From: an uncultured Alistipes sp.
GTDB lineage: Bacteria; Bacteroidota; Bacteroidia; Bacteroidales; Rikenellaceae
Reading direction: 5' to 3'
Assembly: GCA_900769445.1 (NCBI GenBank)
Contig: CAAGGR010000040.1
Location: 32,561-96,560 of the forward strand
DNA length: 64,000 nt
The position numbers and the translations under genes were made by a program. Below are positions 28,316-36,951 of the stretch, one piece after another. How positions within the stretch are numbered: the stretch's first letter is position 1; each line of letters begins with the position of its first letter. The notes below the pieces were generated by a model, which was given only the letters and a program-made list of their open reading frames with translations, ran no database searches and had not been told where the DNA came from.

Positions 28316-29785
28316 CTATTTTGAGGAGCGACACGAAGCAAGATAGAGACCTATAAAGGCTATCAAGGCATTAAGGATAAGTATCTCATAACTAAACTCA
28401 TAGCCTCCAAACCAAGACTCAGAATGCGAGGCTACGACATAACTTATAATAGGCGAGAGAAGCGATACCAGCGGTATTGCCCAACTGCGCAACGAGCGCT
28501 TAGTAAAGAGACCAAAACTAAAGAGCGCCAATAGTGGGCCATAAGTATAGCTCGCCATAGTAAAGATTAGCGTTATTGCACCTCCCTCGCTCCATCTACC
28601 AAAGCAGATAATAATGCCGGTCATCACGAGCGCAACAAGAGCATGCACCCATCTACGATAGCGCGCTATAGCATCGCCACCCTCAACAGTTGCGACATCA
28701 TAGCGCTTGCGCAACTTCAAAATATCAATCGTAAAGGATGTTGTAAGCGCCGTAAGTGCCGAGCCTGCAGAGGAGTATGTCGAGGCTACAAGACCCAATA
28801 AAAATAACACTCCAGCAACAGCAGGAAGTCCGCACTCGATGGCTACATAGCCAAACAAATCATCGCCACGCGCAACACTAACACCCTGACTACCAACATA
28901 CATATATAGCAACGCTCCAAGTGCCAAGAAGAGCGTGATAACCACAATCTGCACCACAATAGAGCTTAGCAGACCGCGCTGCGCATCCTCCCTACTACGA
29001 CACGACAGCACCGTCTGCATCATATCCTGATCGAGTCCCGTCATCGCAATAACAAGAAAGGCTCCCGCCACAAACTGCTTCCAGAAGTATCGTCTATCGA
29101 GCGGATTATCACAAAAGAACACGTGCGAGTAGTCGCTATCCACAATAGCCCGTACAGCGTCCCCAAAACCGAAACCCAAAGCCTTGATTACAAGCGCGAT
29201 GCACACAACAATACTACATACCATAATGATAGTTTTGAGCATCTCCACCCACACCACCGACTTAACACCGCCACGACGTGTATAGAGCCATACAAAGAAC
29301 ATCATCACAAGGGCATTAACACTAAACGGAACACCCAATTTATCGTATAGTAGTCCCTGCAACACCACGCATATCATAAAGGCGCGAAGCGAAGCAGATA
29401 GAATCTTTGCCACAAAGAAAAACCAAGCGCCCGTGCTACATGCCACCTCACCAAAGCGTCTATCTAAGTACTCATACAGCGACACCACACCCATACGGTA
29501 GTAGAGCGGAACAAGCACAAAGGCGATGACTACGTAGCCGACAAAGAAGCCTGCGCACGTCTGCAGATAGGAGAAGCCGTCGGCAGCGACCGTACCTGGC
29601 ACAGAGATATAGGTTACACCCGACATCGCAGCGCCCACCATAGCGATAGAGGCGACAACACGATGCGTGGCACGACCACCTGTAAAGAAAGTATTATTAT
29701 CGGTATTGCGCGAGGTGCGCCTCGCCACCACAAAGAGCAACGCGATATAACCAACAAGGGTTAGTACGATAGCACCTACTCCCAT
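28316..29785 (-). CDS. Sodium:solute symporter (SSS family)
   Basis: 489 aa with about 13 hydrophobic segments. N-terminal TM1-TM2 region GGRATHRVVASIAMVGAAMSG is typical of SSS carriers, and GSALTALTTSFTIDILK lies in the conserved TM8 region with Na+-site Ser/Thr. It could carry a sugar, sialic acid or carboxylate; the sequence does not settle which. It lies 5 nt downstream of the FAD-dehydrogenase gene, so the two are co-transcribed. Confidence 0.86.
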   Translation of the reverse strand: MGVGAIVLTLVGYIALLFVVARRTSRNTDNNTFFTGGRATHRVVASIAMVGAAMSGVTYISVPGTVAADGFSYLQTCAGFFVGYVVIAFVLVPLYYRMGVVSLYEYLDRRFGEVACSTGAWFFFVAKILSASLRAFMICVVLQGLLYDKLGVPFSVNALVMMFFVWLYTRRGGVKSVVWVEMLKTIIMVCSIVVCIALVIKALGFGFGDAVRAIVDSDYSHVFFCDNPLDRRYFWKQFVAGAFLVIAMTGLDQDMMQTVLSCRSREDAQRGLLSSIVVQIVVITLFLALGALLYMYVGSQGVSVARGDDLFGYVAIECGLPAVAGVLFLLGLVASTYSSAGSALTALTTSFTIDILKLRKRYDVATVEGGDAIARYRRWVHALVALVMTGIIICFGRWSEGGAITLIFTMASYTYGPLLALFSFGLFTKRSLRSWAIPLVSLLSPIISYVVASHSESWFGGYEFSYEILILNALIAFIGLYLASCRSSK

Positions 29786-29790
29786 ATATT

Positions 29791-31356
29791 TTACAGATTA
29801 TACGCCTTACAATAGCGCGCTACAGCATCTGCGATACGCTCGCCATCCAACGCTGCCGAGACAATACCTCCCGCATAACCAGCGCCCTCACCCGCAGGGA
29901 AGAGACCCTCGATCTGCGTGTGCATCAAGGTCTCAGGGTCGCGAGGGATGCGCACAGGAGTAGATGTTCGCGACTCCACACCCACCACGATAGCCTCATC
30001 CGAAACAAAGCCCTTCATCTTGCGACCAAAGGTTGCGATACCGCTACGCAAGCGCTCACCAATAACCTCAGGCATCCACTTATCGAGACGCGAAGGGGTC
30101 AAACCTGGAATATATGATGTGCGTGGCAACGAGCTTGAAGCCCTACCTGCCACAAAGTCTGAGACTCGCTGTGCAGGGGCGACCTGCTTATCGCCACTAT
30201 GCTCCCTTGCAAGCTCCTCGAAGAGCTGCTGATAGCGCAAGCCCGCAAGCTCACCCCACTGCTCTCTAAGGTGGGCAAAATCCTCGAGACGCACCTCGGT
30301 AACAAGACCCGAGTTTGCAAATGCCGAGTTACGACCACTTGGAGACATACCATTTACCACCGACTGCGTAGTATCTGTCATCGCTGGCACAATAAAGCCA
30401 CCTGGACACATACAGAAGGAGTAGACACCGCGACCCGCCTCCTGACTTACAAGCGAATAGCTTGCCGCAGGGAGCCACTCACCGCGCTCCTCACGATGAT
30501 ACTGAATACTATCGATAAGCCTCTGCGGATGCTCGATACGCACACCCATAGCAAAGGGTTTTGCCTCGATAGCCACGCCCGACGCATGCAACAACTCATA
30601 TATATCACGTGCCGAGTGTCCCGTAGCGAGAACTACTGCAGCACCCTCGATAGTGTTGTCACCAACCTTTACGCCCGTGATGCGGTTGTTCTTAATCACA
30701 AAGCCCGAAACACGGCTCTCAAACATCACCTTACCACCATGCTCAGTGATTGTACGACAGATATTCGAGATTATACGAGGCAACTTATCAGTGCCTATAT
30801 GCGGATGTGCCTCAAAGAGAATATTTGGGTTGGCTCCATGCCATACAAGCGTCTGGAGCGCCTTGTTATAGTCGCCACGCTTCTTACTGCGGGTAAAGAG
30901 CTTACCATCAGAGAATGTTCCCGCACCACCCTCGCCAAAGGCGTAGTTTGAATCGGGATTGACACTACCACCACGATTAATCTGCGCAATATCGTGCTTA
31001 CGCGACAACACCGACTTACCGCGCTCCAAGAGTATAGGTTTGAAGCCCAACTCTATAAGGCGCAACGAGGCAAAGAGTCCCGCAGGGCCCGAGCCTACCA
31101 CAACCACCTCTGTACCATTCTCCACCATAGGGTAGTCGAAATGCAGGGGTGCTGGCTGCGGCTCCTTATCGATGTATATCTCCAACGAAAGATTAACCTT
31201 AGCCATACGCTGACGCGCATCTATCGAGCGCTTGACAACACGCGCAAGGGCAATCTCACTCTGACGAATACCCAACTGCTGCGCCGCACGCGCTATGTAG
31301 AAACTCTGGTCTGCCGCCTGCTTGGGCGATAGTTGTAAGGTTATAATCTTTGGCAT
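29791..31356 (-). CDS. FAD-dependent dehydrogenase (COG2509-like)
   Basis: 521 aa. A short N-terminal alpha/beta domain (1 to about 85) precedes a Rossmann FAD site VVVGSGPAGLFASLRLIE (about 86-103), then a second dinucleotide region (VVLATGHSARDIYELL) and a C-terminal FAD motif near LFPAGEGAGYAGGI. This is the layout of the uncharacterised COG2509 flavoproteins. Substrate and physiological role are unknown. It is first in a two-gene unit with the SSS symporter. Confidence 0.8.
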   Translation of the reverse strand: MPKIITLQLSPKQAADQSFYIARAAQQLGIRQSEIALARVVKRSIDARQRMAKVNLSLEIYIDKEPQPAPLHFDYPMVENGTEVVVVGSGPAGLFASLRLIELGFKPILLERGKSVLSRKHDIAQINRGGSVNPDSNYAFGEGGAGTFSDGKLFTRSKKRGDYNKALQTLVWHGANPNILFEAHPHIGTDKLPRIISNICRTITEHGGKVMFESRVSGFVIKNNRITGVKVGDNTIEGAAVVLATGHSARDIYELLHASGVAIEAKPFAMGVRIEHPQRLIDSIQYHREERGEWLPAASYSLVSQEAGRGVYSFCMCPGGFIVPAMTDTTQSVVNGMSPSGRNSAFANSGLVTEVRLEDFAHLREQWGELAGLRYQQLFEELAREHSGDKQVAPAQRVSDFVAGRASSSLPRTSYIPGLTPSRLDKWMPEVIGERLRSGIATFGRKMKGFVSDEAIVVGVESRTSTPVRIPRDPETLMHTQIEGLFPAGEGAGYAGGIVSAALDGERIADAVARYCKAYNL

Positions 31357-31457
31357 AATACTCCTATTTTTGCCTATTTCACGTGCAACACAACACGTAA
31401 TAGAGCATGTTCAGATTACAAAAATAGGAAAAATTTTCAAGAAAATCGTAAATAAAG

Positions 31458-31488
31458 TTGCATATATTATAAAAAGTATATATCTTTG
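31458..31488 (+). promoter_or_regulatory. Promoter of tRNA-Leu
   Basis: -33 TTG (31458-31460), 20-bp spacer, -7 TATCTTTG (31481-31488), 45 nt before the mature tRNA. Near-consensus Bacteroidetes promoter. Confidence 0.8.
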
Positions 31489-31533
31489 CACCGCAAATGA
31501 GACTCAGGTCGAGTAATTCAGATGCAAGATCCT

Positions 31534-31615
31534 GCGGACATGGTGTAATTGGTAGCCACGTCAGACTTAGGATCTGATGCCGAGAGGCGTGGGGGTTCGA
31601 GTCCCTTTGTCCGCA
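31534..31615 (+). tRNA. tRNA-Leu (UAG)
   Basis: Acceptor GCGGACA pairs with TGTCCGC, anticodon stem TCAGA/TCTGA encloses loop CTTAGGA with anticodon TAG (31568-31570), a long class II variable arm (GCCGAGAGGC) is present, and the T arm is GGGTTCGAGTCCC. The 3' CCA is not encoded. It reads CUA leucine codons. Confidence 0.97.
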
Positions 31616-31622
31616 CTCAATC

Positions 31623-31655
31623 AAGACGAGCAACGAAAGTTGTTCGTCTTTTTTT
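31623..31655 (+). terminator. Intrinsic terminator of tRNA-Leu
   Basis: A 12-bp stem (31623-31634 with 31639-31650, one G-U), GAAA tetraloop, followed by seven T. Confidence 0.9.
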
Positions 31656-31658
31656 GTG

Positions 31659-31684
31659 TGCGTACAAAGGGACTCGCACCTCCG
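31659..31684 (-). repeat. Inverted degenerate copy of the tRNA-Leu 3' end
   Basis: The segment GCGTACAAAGGGACTCGCAC is nearly the reverse complement of the tRNA-Leu T arm plus acceptor 3' strand (31592-31615), so the tRNA 3' end is followed by an inverted partial copy about 45 nt away. It may be a relic of an integration event. Confidence 0.6.
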
Positions 31685-32197
31685 GTAGCGCCTCGGACGA
31701 CTTGTCTGCGGTGGGTAGCGATGTGCCGCGTTGCAATGCAACGATGGTAATGGGCTGAGCCCATCTGCTCATGCAAGCATGGCAAATGCACTCAACCCAC
31801 TCCCACAATCTACGATTGCCAGCACATCACTCCCCTTCTCGGTCCCCTCTCGGCTTCAGCGGACGTTCGAGTCCCGTGCAGTGCGACCCCAAAAGTTCTC
31901 CGCCAATCTATTTGGTCTGCTCTCGCTCTGCTGAACGCAGTTCGAGTCCCAGGTAGTGCAATCCTGAAAGCATGTGTTCAATCTATTTTAATTTGCTCTC
32001 GCTCTGCTGAACGCAGTTCGAGGCATGTGCTATAAAAATTACTTATTACTACCGTTTATTTTTACAAAATCAAAACTTAAATGTTCGATAGTTCAGCTTG
32101 TGCGTATAAAGTGCCACGCCCATCCTGTTATACAAGCAATACAATCATTTGCGTAATTTAATCATAATATAATACCCGCAGTTACAGAAATTTTACT
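31685..32197. other. Gene-free tract with decayed tRNA-like fragments
   Basis: No credible gene. TTCGAGTCCC, a tRNA T-loop sequence, recurs at 31867-31876 and 31941-31950. Two direct copies of a 43-45-nt unit (CAATCTATTT ... GAACGCAGTTCGAG) start at 31904 and 31979, a period of about 75 nt. The short ORFs here change frame between repeat copies and look accidental. Confidence 0.6.
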
Positions 32198-32205
32198 TAC
32201 CTTTG
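32198..32205 (+). promoter_or_regulatory. -7 box upstream of DprA-like gene copy 1
   Basis: TACCTTTG. From its last base to the ATG at 32469 is 264 nt, the same distance as between the equivalent box (48621) and the ATG (48357) of copy 2. Confidence 0.55.
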
Positions 32206-32211
32206 TTTCGG

Positions 32212-32468
32212 CATCGATTTCGGTCGGTATGCCGTAAATATGTGTTGACATTTTATTGTCGTAATCTTCCACTTCAAAAACTTGGCGGTTTAGATACTCT
32301 TGAAGATGCGCAATCAGATGTCCACGTTTGGTGTATATCCATACAACCGACATTGGCTCGGTGTGTGCGGTATATAATCCAGCGTGGGCTGTCTGTGTTG
32401 CTTATTCAAGAGTTAGGCAGCCAAGGCCTTGAAGTGGGATAAGTTAATGCAGTTGCCTGCGCTTTTTT
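32212..32468 (+). ncRNA. Candidate structured leader RNA of DprA-like gene copy 1
   Basis: About 257 nt with no credible ORF. The last 87 nt (32382-32468) are conserved with the leader of copy 2: closing stem GCGTGGGC (32382-32389) with GCCTGCGC (32455-32462), inner stem CTTATTC (32401-32407) with GGATAAG (32437-32443), and an apical GGCAGCCAAGGCCTTG. A hairpin ACCGA/TCGGT (32346-32362) precedes it. The closing stem runs straight into T6 and then the ATG, like an intrinsic terminator. Stem bases change compatibly between copies (C-G to U-G, U-G to C-G). Confidence 0.6.
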
Positions 32469-32930
32469 ATGGACTTATCCGGAAATAGAGAGTTGTTGGA
32501 TAGCTCTTTGGTTGCATTCTTTGCATCGCGCACCGCGCCACCCGAAGCGCTTACTCTTGCCATCCGTTGGGCGCACGAAATAGCAGAACAGAACAAGGTG
32601 GTCATAAGCGGTTTCCACTCGCCAATAGAGCGCAAAGTACTCGACATTCTACTCGCACACAAACGCCCTGTTGTAGTAGCACTCGGGCGCGCGCTATACC
32701 GCAAAGTACCTGCACATATGCAAGTTGCCTTCAACGAAAATCGCATACTATTTATCTCCTATCGCCCAAGTTCTCGCCCATCACTATCCAACTCTCAGCT
32801 ACGCAACTGGGCAGTAGCAGACCTCGCAGACGAAATCATTTTCGCCCCATTTGAGAGTAGCAGTCAGTTATCGACACTCTACTTCACAATACAAAAGAGT
32901 GCTACTCCCCTCACTATTTTGGGGGAGTAG
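32469..32930 (+). CDS. Short DprA/Smf-like Rossmann-fold protein, copy 1
   Basis: 153 aa. The protein follows the DprA pattern at small scale: LVAFFASR (14-21) for the ALVGSR strand, KVVISGFHSP (43-52) for VVSGLARG, VVVALGRALYRKVP (68-81) for IAVLGTGLDRIYP, and QLRNWAVADLADEIIF (109-124) for RRNRIIAGLSDAVLV. It lacks the N-terminal SAM-like and C-terminal winged-helix domains of DprA, so it is more like a stand-alone SLOG/DprA sensor or nucleotide-binding domain. A paralogue of identical length lies at 47896-48357. The ATG follows a T6 tract directly. A role in transformation is not supported by neighbours. Confidence 0.7.
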   Translation: MDLSGNRELLDSSLVAFFASRTAPPEALTLAIRWAHEIAEQNKVVISGFHSPIERKVLDILLAHKRPVVVALGRALYRKVPAHMQVAFNENRILFISYRPSSRPSLSNSQLRNWAVADLADEIIFAPFESSSQLSTLYFTIQKSATPLTILGE

Positions 32931-32933
32931 CAC
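32899..32933. terminator. Hairpin overlapping the 3' end of the DprA-like gene
   Basis: A perfect 12-bp stem (32899-32910 with 32922-32933) that includes the last codons and stop of copy 1. T-runs are weak, so the call is moderate; it separates two convergent units. Confidence 0.55.
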
Positions 32934-32959
32934 AAAATACAATATCGAGTATATCTACT

Positions 32960-33178
32960 CTATTGCTCTGATATGGTCTCGTTAGAGAGGCTATCTACGG
33001 GTATTACATCCTTATCGGCTGGCTCCTCGTAGATAATAAGTTGCTCACTATCAACAGCTTCTGCTGACTCCACAGCTGAAGCCGAACACATCGAAGAGTA
33101 GTTGCCATAGTTGAGTATCGCGAATACGATTGCTACAAGCGTAGCAAGCGCAAAGAGTGTTCCTAAAAGTCTATTCAT
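32960..33178 (-). CDS. Small membrane-anchored acidic protein
   Basis: 72 aa. One hydrophobic segment (about residues 5-23) followed by an acidic tail rich in E, D and S. Its ATG follows the S41 protease stop by one base, which strongly implies translation as part of that operon. I do not recognise the family. By position it may assist or be a substrate of the protease (inference). Confidence 0.65.
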   Translation of the reverse strand: MNRLLGTLFALATLVAIVFAILNYGNYSSMCSASAVESAEAVDSEQLIIYEEPADKDVIPVDSLSNETISEQ

Positions 33179-33179
33179 T

Positions 33180-34895
33180 CTATTTTAGTTTTAATCCGCC
33201 CGCCTTTAACTCCTTAACAGCACGGAGCATAACATCATCTATTGGGTAAATATTATAGTAATAGCCCGACTCATCGCCGAGGGTATTGCGACCGATATAG
33301 GCGCGTATCTGCGCGAGCAACACCTTACGCGATGCCTCGATATCGGCAGGTGTGGCTGTAACACCATGGCGCTCGGCATATGCCAAGAATTCCGTAATAA
33401 GGTCAGCGCTCGCAAGCACAGCATCGAGGTCATCAAGGGTGGTTACTTCATCGAGCTTCGCGCGGTTGCGGTCGGTAAAATCGAGGGTATAGCGGTAGAG
33501 GATATTGGCATCCCACACCTTACTATAGAAATCCGAGACCTTTGTTGTATCCACCGGAATAAAGATATCGGGCATAACGCCACCACCACCATAGACCACA
33601 CGTCCCCCAGAGGTGTGATACTCCTTGCTCTTATCCAAGCGGATGGAGTCCTTCGAGAAGAGTTCGTGATGGTTGATACGGTTTACCAAGTCCATACGGT
33701 ATGCCATCTCGTCGCCATTGGTATATGGGCGCTGTATCGAACGACCCGAAGGGATATAGTAACGAGCAACGGTAAGGCGCACAGCAGAGCCATCGCTAAA
33801 TGGCAACTGCGCCTGAACAAGACCCTTACCAAAGGTGCGACGACCAATAACCAAACCTCTATCGTTATCCTGTATTGCACCTGCCAAAATCTCGCTCGAC
33901 GAGGCACTTAGCTCATCCACAAGGACTGCAATATTGGTATCGGTATAGCGACCCGTACCGTCAGAGTACTCGTTGACACGTCTGCCATGACGATCCTCCG
34001 TATATACAATCAACTTACCCCTATCAAGAAACTCGTTAAGGATGCTTACAACCTGATCCAAGAAGCCTCCTCCATTACCTCGAAGGTCAACGATAATAGA
34101 GCGCATACCCTCGCTCTTAAGTCGCTCCATAGCACCACAAATCTCAGAATATGAGGTGCGCGAGAACTGCGATAGGCGCAAGTAGCCAATACCTGCGCTC
34201 TTATCGAGCATAAAGGCCGCGGCAACGCTATGCACCTCAATAGCCGCACGAGTGATATTTATATCCACCAACTCATCTATCGCAGAGCGCTTAACCGAGA
34301 GCTTAACCTTTGAACCACGCGGGCCACGCATAAGGCGCACCATAGAGTCCTGGCTAATACCCTGACCTGCAACATCCCTATCGTCGATACGGATAACGCG
34401 GTCGCCAGCACGTACACCCGCCCTATCCGAAGGGCCTTGAGGGATAACGTTAAGCACCGTAATAGTATCTGTCATCGCATTAAAGACGATGCCAATGCCA
34501 TCGAACTCGCCCTCCAACGACTCGTTCACAGCCTCAAACATCTTAGCAGGGATATACTCCGAGTGGGGATCGAGTTCTGAGAGGAGCTTTGGGATAGCCT
34601 TCTCGTATATCGTATCAAGCGATATGGGGTCGACATAGTTATTGCGCACCGTCATAATGGTCTGCATAAGCTTATCGCCTCCCGATACAATCCTCTCCAT
34701 CTCTGCCATCTCATTAGCCACCTGCGCCAAGCTCTTTTCGTACTCACCAACATTTGCCGACATAGATTCGACAAGCTGTTTAACACGATGACGCTCAACA
34801 AGGCGACCTACCATATAGCTGCACCCTATGGTACATAATATGATTGCTGCAAACCCTGCTATACGTATGATACCACTCCTTTTTCTCTGTTCCAT
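33180..34895 (-). CDS. S41 family C-terminal processing peptidase with PDZ domain
   Basis: 571 aa. N-terminal signal/anchor segment (about 9-27), helical region, PDZ domain (about 125-215; IPQGPSDRAGVRAGDRV), and S41 catalytic domain with nucleophile Ser in ELSASSSE (about 331-333) and catalytic Lys in FGKG (about 354). These periplasmic proteases trim or degrade envelope proteins. It sits between the DUF3078 gene (9 nt upstream) and the small membrane protein, in one three-gene unit. Confidence 0.93.
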   Translation of the reverse strand: MEQRKRSGIIRIAGFAAIILCTIGCSYMVGRLVERHRVKQLVESMSANVGEYEKSLAQVANEMAEMERIVSGGDKLMQTIMTVRNNYVDPISLDTIYEKAIPKLLSELDPHSEYIPAKMFEAVNESLEGEFDGIGIVFNAMTDTITVLNVIPQGPSDRAGVRAGDRVIRIDDRDVAGQGISQDSMVRLMRGPRGSKVKLSVKRSAIDELVDINITRAAIEVHSVAAAFMLDKSAGIGYLRLSQFSRTSYSEICGAMERLKSEGMRSIIVDLRGNGGGFLDQVVSILNEFLDRGKLIVYTEDRHGRRVNEYSDGTGRYTDTNIAVLVDELSASSSEILAGAIQDNDRGLVIGRRTFGKGLVQAQLPFSDGSAVRLTVARYYIPSGRSIQRPYTNGDEMAYRMDLVNRINHHELFSKDSIRLDKSKEYHTSGGRVVYGGGGVMPDIFIPVDTTKVSDFYSKVWDANILYRYTLDFTDRNRAKLDEVTTLDDLDAVLASADLITEFLAYAERHGVTATPADIEASRKVLLAQIRAYIGRNTLGDESGYYYNIYPIDDVMLRAVKELKAGGLKLK

Positions 34896-34904
34896 TTCCC
34901 TTGT

Positions 34905-35960
34905 TTACTTATTCTTAAATCTGTATGTAAGTCCTATACTCAACATCGACGACATCTGGAGTTTGTCGACCTCCGCCTTATTATAGTATAGCTGGAAGTA
35001 TATCTGTGTCGAGAAGTATTTATTTGCCTTAATATCAAAGGTGTTCTCCCAGCGCAGTGTTGGCGCAATTTTATCACCCGAGTAGATGCTCGTAACCCAG
35101 CCATAGAAGGAGTATGCTGTGGTGCGGTAGCGCAACCAGCCACTCTCGCCCCATGTGCGGTCGAAGTCCAACTGCACAGAGAGACCTCCCTCATACTTAG
35201 CACGATGCCCCATAGGCACACCGTAGTTCATATCTACATAGACATCGCCATCAAGCTTCTGGGTCTCAGGGTCATGACGATATGTTGTACTCATCGCCAC
35301 AGGCGCGAGGTTTACCTTCAGCGGGAAGCTCTTCGATGGCAACACGTAGGTAAAACCGACTGAGGCATCCAAATATCCAGGGGTCATAAAGTTCGAGATA
35401 CGGGGATGGTATCGCTCCTTATCGCCACGAGCAGCATATCCAGGGGCAAACTGCGTACGGAACTTGATGTTAGCACCATATGTCCAATTCTTCACCATAG
35501 CCCACTGTGGCGCTGTAGAGAGCGAAATCTCATCTACATTCTTAAACCAGATATTACTCTGTCTACCATCCAACTCCATCATCATACGGTTGTAGCCAAA
35601 CTTTGCCGATGCACTATTTGTAAGCGAGAAGCGGTCGCGCTTATAGGTATGCTGGAGGTTAGCATTAGCAAGGATGGTTATAGTATTATCTCCCGACGAC
35701 TGCCATGTATCGCTGAACGATGTCGACGAGCCATGAAGGTTTGCCGAGAAATCGAGTGTATTACGCTCCTTGCGAATGGCACGACGCTCGGCACGATATG
35801 CCGCATCAGAGAAGTAGTTCGCATCTACAGTCTGATATTTTAGGTCGTTCTCAAACTCTTTCATACCACTCTCTGACACAACATCGTATATCGACACCTG
35901 TGCCGAAAGTGTGCCACAATATGCCATCATCGCAACCAAACAAACAATTAACCTCTTCAT
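34905..35960 (-). CDS. DUF3078-family outer-membrane-like protein
   Basis: 351 aa. Signal peptide ends near residue 20 (TLSAQ). The rest is alternating beta strands with many aromatic residues, ending LTYRFKNK, and matches my knowledge of the Bacteroidetes DUF3078 family, thought to be an outer-membrane barrel of unknown role. It is first in the unit with the S41 protease. Confidence 0.72.
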   Translation of the reverse strand: MKRLIVCLVAMMAYCGTLSAQVSIYDVVSESGMKEFENDLKYQTVDANYFSDAAYRAERRAIRKERNTLDFSANLHGSSTSFSDTWQSSGDNTITILANANLQHTYKRDRFSLTNSASAKFGYNRMMMELDGRQSNIWFKNVDEISLSTAPQWAMVKNWTYGANIKFRTQFAPGYAARGDKERYHPRISNFMTPGYLDASVGFTYVLPSKSFPLKVNLAPVAMSTTYRHDPETQKLDGDVYVDMNYGVPMGHRAKYEGGLSVQLDFDRTWGESGWLRYRTTAYSFYGWVTSIYSGDKIAPTLRWENTFDIKANKYFSTQIYFQLYYNKAEVDKLQMSSMLSIGLTYRFKNK

Positions 35961-35997
35961 ATTATTGTATCAGTATCGAGTTAAATCAAAACTTCCA

Positions 35998-36005
35998 CAA
36001 AAATA
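35998..36005 (-). promoter_or_regulatory. Candidate -7 box for the DUF3078/S41 unit
   Basis: TATTTTTG on the minus strand, 37 nt before the ATG at 35960. A -33 box is not clear. Confidence 0.45.
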
Positions 36006-36051
36006 CAAATTATTTTTGATACACACCTCCTGAAAATTCGAAAAAAACACC

Positions 36052-36059
36052 TATCTTTG
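36052..36059 (+). promoter_or_regulatory. -7 box of nfo
   Basis: TATCTTTG, 34 nt before the ATG at 36094, divergent from the DUF3078 promoter. Confidence 0.6.
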
Positions 36060-36093
36060 TGAGTGAAGTATAACTATAGAACGAACAGAAAAT

Positions 36094-36939
36094 ATGAAAT
36101 ATTTTGGAGCTCATGTAAGCGCATCTGGCGGCGTTGAGAATGCCGTTAAGAATGCAAAAGATATCGGGGCTACAGCATTTGCCCTATTTACTAAGAATCA
36201 GCGTCAGTGGCTCGCACCTGCACTCACACCTCAGCAGATAGCAACTTTTAAGGAGGCTATGGCGGAGGCTGGGTTTAGTGCTGCACAGATTTTGCCACAC
36301 GACAGCTATCTTATAAACCTCGGACACCCCGACGAGGAGGGTCTACAAAAGTCGCGCGAGTCCTTCTTTGAGGAGATGCAGCGCTGCGAGTTGCTCGGTC
36401 TCGACCGCCTCAACTTCCACCCAGGCAGCCACCTCAAGCGCATCAGTGAGGAGGGGTCGTTGGACCGTATCGCCGAGTCTATAAATATGGCGTTGGAGCG
36501 CACTAAGGGCGTTACTGCAGTGTTGGAGAATACTGCGGGGCAAGGTTCAAATCTCGGCTATAAGTTCGAGCATTTGGCATACATCATCGACCGCGTAGAG
36601 GATAAGAGCCGTGTGGGCGTATGTCTCGACACCTGCCACTCCTTTGCTGCAGGTTACGACCTACGCACCAAGGAGGCGTGTGATGCCACATTCGCGGAGT
36701 TCGACAGAGTTATCGGCTTCAAATACTTGCGCGGCATGCACCTCAACGACGCTATGCGTCCTCTTGGCAGCCACATCGACCGCCACTCCCCTATGGGCGA
36801 TGGCGAGATTGGCATCGAGTGCTTCAAATATATCGCAAGCGACCCTCGTTTCGACAACATACCTCTTATCCTCGAGACTCCCGACGAAGAGCGTTGGGCG
36901 CAGGAGATTGCGCAGCTAAAGGCCTTTGCAAATATCTAA
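36094..36939 (+). CDS. nfo: Endonuclease IV (AP endonuclease)
   Basis: 281 aa, normal length. TIM-barrel three-zinc nuclease that nicks DNA at abasic sites. Zinc-ligand motifs are in order: NFHPGSH (about 108-114), ENTAGQG (about 147-153), [13 protein letters not shown] (about 177-189), [17 protein letters not shown] and ETPDEE. It would act with the uracil-DNA glycosylase encoded about 1.8 kb away. mntP follows 12 nt downstream. Confidence 0.97.
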   Translation: MKYFGAHVSASGGVENAVKNAKDIGATAFALFTKNQRQWLAPALTPQQIATFKEAMAEAGFSAAQILPHDSYLINLGHPDEEGLQKSRESFFEEMQRCELLGLDRLNFHPGSHLKRISEEGSLDRIAESINMALERTKGVTAVLENTAGQGSNLGYKFEHLAYIIDRVEDKSRVGVCLDTCHSFAAGYDLRTKEACDATFAEFDRVIGFKYLRGMHLNDAMRPLGSHIDRHSPMGDGEIGIECFKYIASDPRFDNIPLILETPDEERWAQEIAQLKAFANI

Positions 36940-36951
36940 TACTTAGGGATT

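Noticed and set aside
31617..31808. 63-codon minus-strand ORF after tRNA-Leu
   Set aside because: It runs through the tRNA terminator and the inverted tRNA fragment, so it is a by-product of repeats.
32162..32353. 63-codon minus-strand ORF in the copy 1 leader region
   Set aside because: The region is better explained as the leader of the + strand gene, and no counterpart ORF exists at the copy 2 leader.
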